64,000 bases of DNA from Buttiauxella agrestis ATCC 33320 (lineage in GTDB: Bacteria > Pseudomonadota > Gammaproteobacteria > Enterobacterales > Enterobacteriaceae), in the NCBI GenBank assembly GCA_024169445.1, contig JALKFA010000001.1, positions 372,001 through 436,000 of the forward strand. Reading direction: 5' to 3'. A model generated the notes under the pieces. The model did no database searches. It was not told the DNA's origin and saw only the letters and a list, made by a program, of their open reading frames with translations. This document shows, one piece after another, positions 21,420-31,048 of the stretch. Each line of letters starts with the position of its first letter. The first letter of the stretch is position 1. The position numbers and the translations under genes were made by a program.

Positions 21420-22451
21420 TTACGCCACATCCTTTTTCTTACGGGGAAATTGCCGCACGTTTTTAGCTCCGGGCAATGGCGGTACAAAACGGCTGTATTT
21501 CTGCGCCCGTTGGTGGCGAGCCAGTGCCTGTCGCAAGCGCCCGTCGAGCACTAAAACGCCGAGCAAAACCAGTCCGGCGATAAAGTCATTCCACCAGGCC
21601 GGCAGTTTGAACAGCACTAAGACGGTGTCGATTTGAGTCAGGAAGAACGCGCCGAGGAATGCGCCAATCACGGTTCCGGTGCCGCCGAGCAATGAAATGC
21701 CGCCCAGCACACAGGCGGCGATAGCTTTCATCTCCAGCCCGCTACCGGTTTGGTTCGGTACAAAGCCAATCTGTGAAGCGAAGATAATCCCGGCGATGGC
21801 CGCCAGCATGCCGTTAAACGTGAACGCCAGCAGACGGGTGCGATTGACCGCAACGCCCAACTGGCGCGCAGCGGCGAGGTTATCACCCACCGCGTAGAAA
21901 TCGCGACCAAAGGCGGTACGCGCTAACATCCAGGCGGCAATAGCCACCACAATCAGTACCAAAAACCCAAGCGGTGAAACCCCAATAGCAACCGGCTCGG
22001 AGAGCGTTTTTAGGCTGGCAGGCAGCCCTTCAATCCATTTTCCGCCGGTCCACAGCAGCATGCCGCCACGATAAAGCCCGAGCGTGCCCAGCGTGGCGAC
22101 AATCGCCGGAATGCGCAGCCACACCACCAGCACCCCGTTAAAAAACCCTGCAATTGCGCCAATCAGCAATGCAAATAGCATCGCCGCTGGCAGGCCGTAA
22201 CCGCTGTTAAGCGCAACCCCTACCGCGATGGCGCACAAGCCGACGGTTGATCCCACCGAAACGTCGATGTTGCGCGTTAGCATCACCATCGTCGCGCCCA
22301 CCGCCAACAGGATCAGGATCTGCGCACTGGTGAAGATCATGCTTAACGTTTGCAGGCTGAAATAGCTGTGATTCAGCGCCACCAGCACGGCAAACAGGGC
22401 GACGATCGCCAGCAGTGCGCTCAATTCGCGGTTACGGAGCAATTTCTTCAT
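21420..22451 (-). CDS. lsrC: AI-2 ABC permease LsrC
   Basis: Partner permease of LsrD, 343 residues, same BPD_transp_2 fold. Motif [21 protein letters not shown] near residue 65 and the coupling loop [12 protein letters not shown] about residue 190. The start codon overlaps the lsrA stop by 4 nt and the stop abuts lsrD, so translation of the permease pair is coupled. The Lys/Arg-rich tail (FPRKKKDVA) would be cytoplasmic. Confidence 0.93.
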   Translation of the reverse strand: MKKLLRNRELSALLAIVALFAVLVALNHSYFSLQTLSMIFTSAQILILLAVGATMVMLTRNIDVSVGSTVGLCAIAVGVALNSGYGLPAAMLFALLIGAIAGFFNGVLVVWLRIPAIVATLGTLGLYRGGMLLWTGGKWIEGLPASLKTLSEPVAIGVSPLGFLVLIVVAIAAWMLARTAFGRDFYAVGDNLAAARQLGVAVNRTRLLAFTFNGMLAAIAGIIFASQIGFVPNQTGSGLEMKAIAACVLGGISLLGGTGTVIGAFLGAFFLTQIDTVLVLFKLPAWWNDFIAGLVLLGVLVLDGRLRQALARHQRAQKYSRFVPPLPGAKNVRQFPRKKKDVA

Positions 22452-23947
22452 GCTTTACCTCCGCCAAACGCCATGCTCATCATGCTTTCGACCGTGATCG
22501 AAGGTTTGCGTAATTCGCCGTTCATCGCGCCCTGATGCATCACCAGTACGCGATCCGCAAGCCCACTGAACTCGTCAAGATCGGATGAGATCATCAGCAC
22601 CGCGACGTTTTGCGCCGCGACACTTTTGATCAGTTGATAAATATCCGCCCGCGCTGCTACATCCACGCCGCGCGTCGGCTCGTCGATGATCAGCAATAAC
22701 GGGTTGGCTTCCAGGCAGCGCGCCAGCAGGACTTTCTGCTGATTACCGCCGGACAACGTGCGCACAGTTTGCTCGGCATTATTGAGTTTGATGCCCAGCG
22801 CCCGGTGGTAGCGTTCCACTACCGCTGCTTCCCGCTTGCTTTGCTGCCAGACACTCGCCTCATTGAGCGCGACGGTGTTCCAGCGAATCGGCGCATCCAG
22901 AAAAAGACCGGAAACTTGCCGATCTTCCGGCAGATAAATCAGCCCACGATCGAGGCGTGATTTCGTCCGATCGCCGCTAATTTCCCGGTTCTCCAGATAG
23001 ATCCGGCCTCCACGCACCGGGCGCAGGCCATATAACGTTTCAGCTAACTCGGTGCGCCCGGATCCGACCAGCCCGGCAAGGCCGACGATCTCACCGGCGT
23101 ACAGCTCAAAACTGAGATCGATAAAACCTTCTCCGGTGAGTTCTTCAACGCGCAATACCGGAAAATCCTGCGGCTGCGTGCGGCGGTTTCCCGGCAGCGC
23201 CAGCCACAGTTTTTGCGTATCGCTCAGCGTATGCTTGCGGTCGAGTGGCGTCATGGCATTGATTAACTGCTCATCCAGCAGTTGTGCGGTTTCGCCCTGT
23301 AGCACCACCGTGCCGTCGCGCATCACCGAGATATGGCTGGCGATCTGGCGGATCTCCGGCAATTTGTGCGAGATAAAAATAATGCCGACGCCGAGGTTTT
23401 GTAGCGCGCGGATCTGGCGGAACAAGCGTTCGGTTTCACCTGGTGTGAGAGAGGCGGTCGGTTCATCAAGGATCAAGATCTTCGCCTCGCGCATTAAACC
23501 GCGCAGGATCTCAACCATCTGTTGATCGGCCACTTCTAACGTGCTGGCAGTGGCACCGAGCGGGATCTGGCACTCAAGCTGGCGCATTTTCTCTTGCAGC
23601 CGTTTTTCAATGTCACTTTGCCGCGGCAGACGAAAAAGAATGTTTTCACGTACCGTCAGATTGGGGAACAACATCGGTTCCTGCGGCACCAGGTAAATAC
23701 CCAGCTCATGCGCTTGACCCGGTTTAAGCCGCCCAAATGCTTTACCGTGGACTTTCAGTTCACCGTTATCCGCGGTTTCGACACCAGCGAAAATCTTCAT
23801 CAGCGTCGACTTACCGGCACCATTCCCGCCCAGCAATGCGTGGACCTGCCCGGCATACAGAGCAAAATCAATCGCTTTCAGAACGCTGACGCCTGAAAAT
23901 TGTTTGCTGATGTGATGAGCTTCCAGCATTGCGGTGGTGTTGGGCAT
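22448..23947 (-). CDS. lsrA: AI-2 importer ATPase LsrA
   Basis: Duplicated ABC ATPase of 499 residues energising AI-2 uptake. The first domain has Walker [10 protein letters not shown] and Walker [12 protein letters not shown], with a degenerate signature (LEVADQQ). The second has a modified Walker A (GLVGSGRTE), an intact LSGGNQQK signature and Walker [13 protein letters not shown], the normal arrangement for sugar-type ABC ATPases. The ATG at 23947 is chosen for its GGAG box; an in-frame ATG at 23995 lacks one. First gene of lsrACDBFG, divergent from lsrR across 213 bp where the LsrR/CRP-controlled promoters should lie. Confidence 0.93.
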   Translation of the reverse strand: MPNTTAMLEAHHISKQFSGVSVLKAIDFALYAGQVHALLGGNGAGKSTLMKIFAGVETADNGELKVHGKAFGRLKPGQAHELGIYLVPQEPMLFPNLTVRENILFRLPRQSDIEKRLQEKMRQLECQIPLGATASTLEVADQQMVEILRGLMREAKILILDEPTASLTPGETERLFRQIRALQNLGVGIIFISHKLPEIRQIASHISVMRDGTVVLQGETAQLLDEQLINAMTPLDRKHTLSDTQKLWLALPGNRRTQPQDFPVLRVEELTGEGFIDLSFELYAGEIVGLAGLVGSGRTELAETLYGLRPVRGGRIYLENREISGDRTKSRLDRGLIYLPEDRQVSGLFLDAPIRWNTVALNEASVWQQSKREAAVVERYHRALGIKLNNAEQTVRTLSGGNQQKVLLARCLEANPLLLIIDEPTRGVDVAARADIYQLIKSVAAQNVAVLMISSDLDEFSGLADRVLVMHQGAMNGELRKPSITVESMMSMAFGGGKA

Positions 23948-24160
23948 CGGCACTCCACAATTGAACAAAAGATAAATTGAATTAATAATGTTCAAAAGCG
24001 TAGACGCAGGGTTATCTTTACAACCGGACTGGGATCACAAAATTTTTAAATAGATCGGCTAAACCCCTGGTATCAGAAAATGATCTTTTTGCCGTGTGCT
24101 TCACATTTTCTTGCCCCGCATCTTCGAACATATGATCTAAATTTTAAGAAGAGTTCAAAT
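23948..24160. promoter_or_regulatory. lsrA-lsrR divergent control region
   Basis: AT-rich 213-bp gap between the divergent lsrACDBFG and lsrRK operons. In E. coli the equivalent region binds LsrR and CRP-cAMP. A CRP-like right half-site (TTCACATTT, about 24100-24108) is visible, but no complete consensus site, and I cannot place the LsrR boxes with confidence. Confidence 0.5.
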
Positions 24161-25132
24161 ATGAGCGATAAACGAACAGCAGAAGAAGGCAAACTAGCCG
24201 CCTTGCCGATGGCAGAAGAGGAGTTGTTGGCGCGTGTAGCCTGGTCTTACTACCACGACGGGCTGACGCAGAACGACATTGGCGAGCGCCTCGGCTTACC
24301 GCGGTTAAAGATTTCACGACTCTTGGAAAAAGGCCGTCAATCTGGCGTGATTCGCGTGCAGATTAACTCGCGTTTTGAAGGGTGCCTGGCGCTGGAAACT
24401 CAGTTGCAGCAGCGTTTCGGTCTCAAAATCGCCCGCGTGCTTCCGGCGCATAACACGCCGCCGATGAACACCCGCTTGGGGATTGGCGCGGCACAATCGC
24501 TGATGGGCATTCTGGAGCCAGGGCAATTACTGGCGGTGGGATTTGGCGAAGCGACCATGAACTGCCTGCAACATTTGAGCGGCTTTATCAGCTCACAGCA
24601 GATTCGCCTGGTGACGCTTTCCGGCGGTGTCGGGCCGTATATGACCGGCATCGGCCAGTTAGATGCGGCTTGCAGTGTCAGCATGATCCCGGCACCGCTG
24701 CGGGTGTCATCGCCACAAGTGGCCGAGATTTTGCGCATGGAATCCAGCGTGCGCGATGTGATTCTTGCGGCTACCGCCGCCGATGTCGCGGTGGTCGGGA
24801 TTGGGGCGATTAATCAAAAGCGCGATGCCACCATTTTGCGCTCCGGTTATATCAGCGAAGGCGAACAACTGATGTACGCCCGCAAAGGTGCGGTGGGCGA
24901 TATTCTTGGCTATTTCCTGCAAGCGGATGGCGAACGGGTGGAAGGACTGGAAATTCACCGCGAACTACTTGGCGTGACGCTTGATGACCTGGCGCATCTC
25001 CCGACGATTGTGGGTGTTGCGGGCGGGACAGACAAAGCGGACGCGATTTATGCCGCACTGCTAGGTCAGCATATCAATGGCCTGGTGACGGAAGAAGAGA
25101 CTGCGCGGGCGGTACTGGCGTTGGCGGATTAA
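24161..25132 (+). CDS. lsrR: lsr operon repressor LsrR
   Basis: SorC/DeoR-type repressor of 323 residues, released by phospho-AI-2. The helix-turn-helix is near residues 30-55 ([20 protein letters not shown]) and the sugar-phosphate-binding domain fills the rest ([39 protein letters not shown]). The ATG at 24161 has an AAGAAGAG ribosome site; the frame is open back to 24080, but without one. Followed 40 nt later by lsrK, the usual lsrRK order. Confidence 0.94.
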   Translation: MSDKRTAEEGKLAALPMAEEELLARVAWSYYHDGLTQNDIGERLGLPRLKISRLLEKGRQSGVIRVQINSRFEGCLALETQLQQRFGLKIARVLPAHNTPPMNTRLGIGAAQSLMGILEPGQLLAVGFGEATMNCLQHLSGFISSQQIRLVTLSGGVGPYMTGIGQLDAACSVSMIPAPLRVSSPQVAEILRMESSVRDVILAATAADVAVVGIGAINQKRDATILRSGYISEGEQLMYARKGAVGDILGYFLQADGERVEGLEIHRELLGVTLDDLAHLPTIVGVAGGTDKADAIYAALLGQHINGLVTEEETARAVLALAD

Positions 25133-25172
25133 ACCTGATTCGTCGCCAGCCGCGCTCATAAGAGGAATGGCG

Positions 25173-26765
25173 ATGAGTTATTTACTTGCACTGGACGCCG
25201 GAACGGGCAGCATCCGCGCCGTGATCTTCGATACTTCAGGCCACCAGATTGCCGTCGGCCAGGCCGAATGGAAACACCTGAGCGTGGCTGATGTCCCCGG
25301 CTCGATGGAGTTTGACCTCATCACCAACTGGCAGCTCGCCTGCCAGTGCATCCGTGATGCACTGCAAAAAGCCCACCTTCCCCCTGGTGCTATCAGCGCA
25401 ATTTCCTGCTGTTCGATGCGTGAAGGGATCGTGCTTTACGATAAAAATGGCACACCTATCTGGGCCTGTGCCAACGTTGATGCCCGTGCCAGCCGTGAAG
25501 TCTCCGAACTAAAGGAGATCCACGACTATCAGTTTGAATCCGAGGTTTACCACGTTTCCGGCCAGACGCTGGCGCTAAGCGCCATGCCGCGTCTGCTGTG
25601 GCTTGCACATCATCGCCCGGATATTTATCGCCAGGCGGCGACCGTGACGATGATCAGCGACTGGCTGGCGGCCAAACTCAGCGGTGAGCTGGCGGTTGAC
25701 CCTTCCAACGCAGGAACTACCGGTATGCTGGATTTAGCCACCCGCGACTGGCAGCCCGCATTGCTGGATATGGCGGGGCTGCGCGCGGATATTCTCTCTC
25801 CGGTAAAAGAAACCGGCAGCGTGCTGGGAGCCGTGACCCAGCAAGCCGCACAGCAGAGTGGTTTGCTGGCTGGAACCCCCGTGGTGATGGGCGGCGGCGA
25901 TGTGCAACTGGGTTGCCTCGGGCTTGGCGTGGTGCGCGCTGGGCAAGCGGCAGTGCTGGGTGGCACCTTCTGGCAACAGGTAGTGAATCTGCCAGCGATC
26001 AAAACCGATCCGGAGATGAACATTCGTATCAATCCACATGTTATCGCCAATATGGTACAGGCCGAATCCATCAGCTTTTTTACCGGCCTGACGATGCGCT
26101 GGTTCCGGGATGCCTTCTGCGCGGAAGAAAAACTGCTGGCCGAAAGGCTTGGCGTGGATACTTACGCTTTGCTCGAGGAGATGGCAGCGCGTGTTCCGGC
26201 GGGGTCGCACGGTGTGATGCCGATTTTCTCCGACGCGATGCACTTCAAGCAGTGGTATCACGCAGCGCCGTCGTTTATTAATCTCTCCATCGACCCAGAA
26301 AAATGCAACAAAGCGACATTATTCAGAGCACTGGAAGAGAATGCAGCGATCGTGTCGGCCTGCAATCTTGAGCAAATTTCCGGGTTTTCGGGCATTCAGT
26401 TTGAGTCGCTGGTGTTTGCCGGTGGCGGCTCAAAAGGCGCGTTGTGGAGCCAGATTTTAAGTGATGTGACGGGCCTACCAGTGCGTGTTCCGGTTGTCAA
26501 AGAAGCGACAGCATTGGGTTGTGCGATAGCCGCAGGCGTCGGTGTCGGGTTGTTTAATAATATGGCTGATGCAGGCGAGCGCCTGGTGCAATGGCAGCGT
26601 GAATTTACACCTAATCAGGCGCATCGCGGGTTGTATGACGAGATGAAACGCAAATGGATGAAGGTTTATGCCGACCAGTTAACGCTGGTTGATAGTGGTT
26701 TGACGACGTCGATGTGGCAGGCTCCTGGCCTGGTGATGCCACCCTCACCCCGGCCCTCTCCCTGA
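25173..26765 (+). CDS. lsrK: Autoinducer-2 kinase LsrK
   Basis: FGGY-family sugar kinase of 530 residues phosphorylating AI-2 (DPD) to P-DPD, which traps the signal and makes the LsrR inducer. N-terminal phosphate-binding [16 protein letters not shown] and the C-terminal ATPase segment [20 protein letters not shown] are intact. AAGAGGA is correctly spaced from the ATG at 25173 (an ATG at 25167 is too close). The natural end seems to be ...MWQAPGL, as in E. coli; here ten more residues ([10 protein letters not shown]) are encoded by an invading intergenic repeat whose hairpin loop supplies the TGA stop. Confidence 0.93.
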   Translation: MSYLLALDAGTGSIRAVIFDTSGHQIAVGQAEWKHLSVADVPGSMEFDLITNWQLACQCIRDALQKAHLPPGAISAISCCSMREGIVLYDKNGTPIWACANVDARASREVSELKEIHDYQFESEVYHVSGQTLALSAMPRLLWLAHHRPDIYRQAATVTMISDWLAAKLSGELAVDPSNAGTTGMLDLATRDWQPALLDMAGLRADILSPVKETGSVLGAVTQQAAQQSGLLAGTPVVMGGGDVQLGCLGLGVVRAGQAAVLGGTFWQQVVNLPAIKTDPEMNIRINPHVIANMVQAESISFFTGLTMRWFRDAFCAEEKLLAERLGVDTYALLEEMAARVPAGSHGVMPIFSDAMHFKQWYHAAPSFINLSIDPEKCNKATLFRALEENAAIVSACNLEQISGFSGIQFESLVFAGGGSKGALWSQILSDVTGLPVRVPVVKEATALGCAIAAGVGVGLFNNMADAGERLVQWQREFTPNQAHRGLYDEMKRKWMKVYADQLTLVDSGLTTSMWQAPGLVMPPSPRPSP

Positions 26766-26776
26766 GGGAGAGGGAG
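26743..26776. repeat. Partial copy of a CCTCACCC/CCCTCTCCC intergenic repeat
   Basis: CCCTCTCCC (26754-26762), loop TGA, GGGAGAGGG (26766-26774) forms a perfect 9-bp hairpin. It is the left half of the element found complete at 50881-50958 and 62447-62527; the right half is degraded. The loop TGA is the lsrK stop codon, and the hairpin may end lsrRK transcription. Confidence 0.8.
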
Positions 26777-27455
26777 AAAACCGCAGCGATTCCCTCACCT
26801 TCAAGGCTGTCTCTTGTATACATCTTTGAAGGGCGGTTCCTGGCGATTCGGAGAAGGTTCCGTTCACCAGGCGATTGAATGTTTATGTCGCCACGGAACC
26901 GGTGAACGTCTTAGGGTGGCCACCGTCGCCACCCTAAGAACCCGGACTCCCGGCAAATAAATCGCCGCAAGCGGTAAACCTCCATTTTGCCTCCGTGTCA
27001 GGGTCGGTTGCGATTCGTTCCAGACGATCGCGCCCTCCAGCCGTTCCCGACGGCTGGCCCCTGCCACCTGGAGTCAAAACGGAGGCGATTTAAGCCGGAC
27101 CCGAAATTCAAGGTCAAAGTCAAAAGCCAGAGCGGTTTTGACGTTGTTCCCGGCTTCAATCGCGCCGTTTTTTACCCTTCAGTCGGGGTCACGTGGTCGG
27201 GAACCACGTGAGAGAGCGATCGTCTGGAACGAATCGCGAACGACCCCGAATGTTGGGTGAAAAACGGTGTTTACCGCTTGCGGCGATTTATTTGCCGGGT
27301 GCCTGGATTATCAAGGGGTTGGCGTTAACCCCTTGATTCGTTCACCGTTTACGGGAATTAAAGAGATAAATGAACGTACGGGTGAACGGAAAATCAGCAA
27401 GGCTTACAGATCTCACCCTGACAAGATTGCCAGGATGAGGGCAAGCTAACTCACA
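26777..27455. repeat. Gene-free palindrome-dense region
   Basis: No plausible gene in about 680 bp. It is filled with inverted repeats: a 12-bp stem at 26909-26939 (TCTTAGGGTGGC); a perfect 31-bp inverted repeat (26949-26979 with 27269-27299); inside it a second pair of about 31 bp (27001-27031 with 27216-27246) with few mismatches; hairpins at 27037-27057 (CCAGCCG), 27190-27210 (CACGTGGT) and 27310-27337 (ATCAAGGGGTT). A sequence like an IS50 end is at 26807-26825. It could be a decayed mobile element or a large structured repeat. Its codon-free, GC-balanced look is unlike the flanking genes. Confidence 0.7.
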
Positions 27456-28850
27456 TTAGAAATAATATTTAAATCTCACACGACCACCATAGCGGGTATT
27501 GTCGTCGCTATCGCTGCCGTCATTATCAGCGCTAACCCACGACACATAAGTCCCGAGATAAATATTAAAGTTCTTCATGCCCATCACGTTCGGGAATTGA
27601 TACGAAGTATGGATGGTGTGAATATCGTAAGTCCCCGCATTGGTTATCCAGCAGTCGTCTTCACAGGTATCCATCGCCGAGTTGACATCAAACTTATCAA
27701 TGTCGTTGTGGGCATAGATATAACCTAGCTCGAAACGCTGCCACAGTGCGTTGACACCCGCAGTGAAGTCAGTTTCATCGGCGGCGTCAAGGTAGGCAGT
27801 ATTGAAGTTGGCAACGATGCCGTTATCCGGGTCGCTTTTCAGTCCATTCCACGTCATGGTTAAGCCATAACCGGTGCGGCTCGATTGATCCACCATTTGG
27901 CCATTGGCATCTTTGTAACCGTATGCGTTATCCACCACCTGCGCTTCCATCGCAGCAGCAACTGAGAATTCATCTTGCGACCAGGAAATCACCGGACGCA
28001 GATAAGCAACATTTTTGTCTTTGGTCAGTTCATTGCCATGATAAGACTTGTCTTGATACAGCGAAGTGCCATCTTCCAGCAGGGTATTGAATTCGAAATA
28101 CCAGTTGTCGATGGTTTTACTCATCAGGAAGCTACCACCGGAATCACTACGCCCGCGCCCTTCTTTCATCATATAGATGTAGCCAAAGCCATCGCCGTAC
28201 AAATCGTTGGCGGTATTACCGGAATACTCAACAAAAGTATCCTGATTCAGCGGGAACATATCGTAGGCTTCGAAGCGCCCGACTTTTATTTTCCAGTCGT
28301 TCTCTTGCCCAAAGAAAAATACCGCATCATCAAGATTCATATCACCGCTTAAATCCGCTAACGGCTGTGCTGAGAAACCGGCAAATTGGCCATTTTCCAT
28401 GCGGCGATAACCATCAAAGCCCAATAATAAACGACCATTAATATCCCAACGTTCGTTATTGCCATCAGCCCAATTAGTATTGGCACTACGGCGTACAGAT
28501 GTCAGGCCATTACTGCGACTGGCGGCATCCATATTAAATTCCACGTCGCCATAAATTTTTAAATCGCCATATCCGGTTAAAGATAATTTCGGTGATTGGT
28601 TATCGGCTTTATCATTAACAGATTGTTCACTCACCACTTGAACCGGTGCCGTAGTCTGAGCGGGTTTAGGGGTGGTTTTAATCTGTTGGATTTCGGCTTC
28701 CGCAGTGGCAGCACGCTGTTCGGCAGCGATTAGACGTTGCTCTAATTGATTCAGACGTTGTTCCAAATCGCTACTCGTTGATTTATTCGCTGCTAATGCA
28801 CCAGTAGAAATCGTCAGGCCGATAAATAAAGCCAAAGCTTTTCTTTTCAT
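27456..28850 (-). CDS. Carbohydrate porin, RafY/LamB-like
   Basis: Outer-membrane oligosaccharide porin of 464 residues. A signal peptide ends at ALAA-NK. Next comes a short heptad-type coiled coil (about 27-60, LEQRLNQLEQRLIAAEQ), as in ScrY and RafY, then a beta-barrel with alternating aromatic strands and the terminal phenylalanine (RVRFKYYF) needed for Bam assembly. Closest by memory to the raffinose porin RafY and related maltoporin-like proteins. The ATG at 28850 follows AGGTGA. It is 200 bp downstream of the GH130/DUF1861 genes on the same strand and probably admits their substrate to the periplasm. Confidence 0.8.
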   Translation of the reverse strand: MKRKALALFIGLTISTGALAANKSTSSDLEQRLNQLEQRLIAAEQRAATAEAEIQQIKTTPKPAQTTAPVQVVSEQSVNDKADNQSPKLSLTGYGDLKIYGDVEFNMDAASRSNGLTSVRRSANTNWADGNNERWDINGRLLLGFDGYRRMENGQFAGFSAQPLADLSGDMNLDDAVFFFGQENDWKIKVGRFEAYDMFPLNQDTFVEYSGNTANDLYGDGFGYIYMMKEGRGRSDSGGSFLMSKTIDNWYFEFNTLLEDGTSLYQDKSYHGNELTKDKNVAYLRPVISWSQDEFSVAAAMEAQVVDNAYGYKDANGQMVDQSSRTGYGLTMTWNGLKSDPDNGIVANFNTAYLDAADETDFTAGVNALWQRFELGYIYAHNDIDKFDVNSAMDTCEDDCWITNAGTYDIHTIHTSYQFPNVMGMKNFNIYLGTYVSWVSADNDGSDSDDNTRYGGRVRFKYYF

Positions 28851-29050
28851 AATCACCTATATCCTTATATAGTTCATGAAACATTTATGAGAACAATTAA
28901 TTGGGTGTGACTTATTACGTAATGCAAACAACACAGAATAATTACCATGAATGCAATTCGTATTTATATTGATAAACTAAATGCTTTGCTGTTGTGAATT
29001 AAATCAATTTCTTTTTATCATCTTATTATTTATTAAGGGGCAACCAATGG

Positions 29051-29989
29051 TTAATTTGCGAGGTAAATCCCATAAAGATTTTTAGCTATTAGTAACACCT
29101 GTACTTCACAATCACTGGTGCCACAAAATAACAACACTGTATTATCATTTTTTAGTAGTAATCCCCCAGGAAATATCACATCACTTAAATCTCTACGTTT
29201 TGCCTCTCCGGCCAGAAAATCATTCCGTTCAGCCATAATTCTGATTGGCGAACTTTGCCGCTGAGACACATCAAAACTAAAAGCTGCGGCGTAGTAATGG
29301 CGATTCCCTTGCTCATCGAAACAGGCAACATGCGCCAGTACCTCAACGCAGTTTGGTGCACTGAGCCACGCTTCGTTCACTCCGCACCACGACAACGCAT
29401 CAACATGTTCCAGCAATTGCGCCTGTTCAATAACCTCCGGTGTAAGCTCTTCAAGCGTGTGGATAATTTTCCAGCCAATTTTGCCGCGCCCACCCAACGC
29501 ACCTTGAGGACGGGTAAACAGCAGAATGCGCCCATCTTCTAAATCAACCAGCCGAATGTCTTTCATGCCCGGCGGACCATCGGCAAAATGACGCAACGAA
29601 GCGAGATCTTTACCGCGCCAAAAACGCGTTTTCCAGATCAGGGTCCGATCGCCAGTCGATGTGAAAGCCACTTCAACACCACCGAAAACCATCTCTCCGC
29701 CGACCTGGCAAATAAACGGATCCTGCAAATCAAAAACTGGCGCATCTTCCAGTAAATAAGCCGATTTAAAATTTTCCAGACGGAAAAAACGCACCTGTGA
29801 AAACTCACTTTCGCGAGCTTCAACACGCGCCGCCATTATCCATTGCTGTTGGTATCGGAACGGCTTCGTCGGGTTGTAAACATCAAACCCCGCCACGCCA
29901 TGGAACTCTATTTTATGACACGTAAGACGGTAGGGACGGCGCTGGCGATAAGCCGCCAGCAGCGCGTTAACAGTGGGATTTTTCTTCAT
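29051..29989 (-). CDS. DUF1861 protein, probable five-bladed beta-propeller
   Basis: A 312-residue protein I assign to DUF1861 (MTP-1-like family) by recalled similarity; function not established. Short repeated beta-rich blades and the DLQDPFICQVGGEMVFGG segment resemble the Asp-Pro blade motif of GH32/43/130 propellers, so it may be a glycoside-active or glycan-binding relative of the adjacent GH130 enzyme. No signal peptide, so cytoplasmic. It begins one base after the GH130 stop codon, so the two are almost certainly cotranscribed. Alternative: a non-catalytic partner of GH130. Confidence 0.6.
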   Translation of the reverse strand: MKKNPTVNALLAAYRQRRPYRLTCHKIEFHGVAGFDVYNPTKPFRYQQQWIMAARVEARESEFSQVRFFRLENFKSAYLLEDAPVFDLQDPFICQVGGEMVFGGVEVAFTSTGDRTLIWKTRFWRGKDLASLRHFADGPPGMKDIRLVDLEDGRILLFTRPQGALGGRGKIGWKIIHTLEELTPEVIEQAQLLEHVDALSWCGVNEAWLSAPNCVEVLAHVACFDEQGNRHYYAAAFSFDVSQRQSSPIRIMAERNDFLAGEAKRRDLSDVIFPGGLLLKNDNTVLLFCGTSDCEVQVLLIAKNLYGIYLAN

Positions 29990-31048
29990 TCATGCCAGCC
30001 GTAAATGTTGCCAGAGTTCAGTCAATGGCAGCGTTGCCAGCGCCATACATTCATCCGCCGCGCCATACCAGACGTGCAGCGTGTCGTGCTTAATGAGCGC
30101 GCCGCAAGTAAACACCACATTGCCGAAGAACCCTTCGCACTCATAAATTGCCTCAGGTTGCAGCAACGGAACCGGTGATTTTGCGAGGATCTTCGTCGGG
30201 TCGTTAAGATCAAGCAGCAGTGCGCCGAGGCAATAACGTTGGCTGGCATCAACACCGTGATAAATCGCCAGCCAGCCGCGATCTGTTTTCAGTAATGGGG
30301 CACCACCACCCGATTTACGGGCATCCCAAATATCCCCGGAAGCACCCAGTAAATGCCGATGATTACCCCAATGCAGAAGATCCGGTGATTCACTTAACCA
30401 GATTTCCGGCTTACCAAAGTGTTTCGGTGCCGGGCGGGTTAAGGCATAAAACTTGCCGTCAATTTTCTCAGGGAAGAAGCAAACATCACGGTTGTCCGGG
30501 CAGAAAATGACGCTCTGCTTTTCAACAGTCCGGAAGTCACGCGTCACCGCTAATGCGGTCGAGATGCCGTAACACGACACCGCTGAATAGTTGATATACC
30601 AGACACCGTCGATTTCCGTGATGCGCGGATCTTCGCAGCCAAACTGCTCATATTGATTATCCGGGAAGATAAACGGCTCACTATCAATAACGAATTCAAT
30701 GCCATTACGGCTACGTGCTAACCGCAGATGGGACATCGAGGTTAAATAGACTTCGTCCGGCTGATCGATATTCACGATAGTGCGCGGGTCACTGTAGTCA
30801 AAACGTGGATCATTACGGTCAAAGATGCGTGTCGTACAAACCCATTTATCGCCCTGCTGTTCCAGTAAAGGCACATGGATTGTCTGCGGCGAATCACTAA
30901 TTACGCTCTCGGCTACACGCAGTAGAAGAATAATTTCGCCATTGAATTCAGTGACTCCAGCGTTGAAAACACACTCTACTTTCATTGACGGGTGCGATGG
31001 CTTGATATCTGCCGGTGTGATCAACGGGTTTTTGCTATTCCTTTCCAT
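29990..31048 (-). CDS. GH130 beta-mannoside phosphorylase
   Basis: Glycoside phosphorylase of family GH130, 352 residues, cytoplasmic. It should cleave a beta-mannoside with inorganic phosphate to give alpha-mannose-1-phosphate. The family's general-acid motif is intact: Asp140 in FGCEDPRIT. The C-terminal family segment ECEGFFGNVVF...VWYGAADECMALAT is also clear. The ATG at 31048 has an AGAGGA box; the frame is open to 31156, but that lies inside the GH13 gene. It overlaps the GH13 gene by 14 nt. Linkage (1,2-, 1,3- or 1,4-) and acceptor sugar cannot be read from sequence. Confidence 0.88.
   Translation of the reverse strand: MERNSKNPLITPADIKPSHPSMKVECVFNAGVTEFNGEIILLLRVAESVISDSPQTIHVPLLEQQGDKWVCTTRIFDRNDPRFDYSDPRTIVNIDQPDEVYLTSMSHLRLARSRNGIEFVIDSEPFIFPDNQYEQFGCEDPRITEIDGVWYINYSAVSCYGISTALAVTRDFRTVEKQSVIFCPDNRDVCFFPEKIDGKFYALTRPAPKHFGKPEIWLSESPDLLHWGNHRHLLGASGDIWDARKSGGGAPLLKTDRGWLAIYHGVDASQRYCLGALLLDLNDPTKILAKSPVPLLQPEAIYECEGFFGNVVFTCGALIKHDTLHVWYGAADECMALATLPLTELWQHLRLA

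Noticed and set aside
24090-24110. CRP site in the lsrA-lsrR gap
   Set aside because: Only one good half-site (TTCACA); the opposite half does not fit TGTGA at the correct spacing.
26743-26776. CRISPR-like or REP identity for the CCCTCTCCC repeats
   Set aside because: Copies are isolated, tens of kilobases apart, with no spacers and no cas genes; the sequence is not the REP consensus.
26987-27211. 74-codon open frame in the palindromic block
   Set aside because: Runs through several hairpins; composition reflects the repeats rather than a protein.
27267-27449. 60-codon open frame in the palindromic block
   Set aside because: It is built largely from inverted-repeat arms and lacks coding character or a ribosome site.
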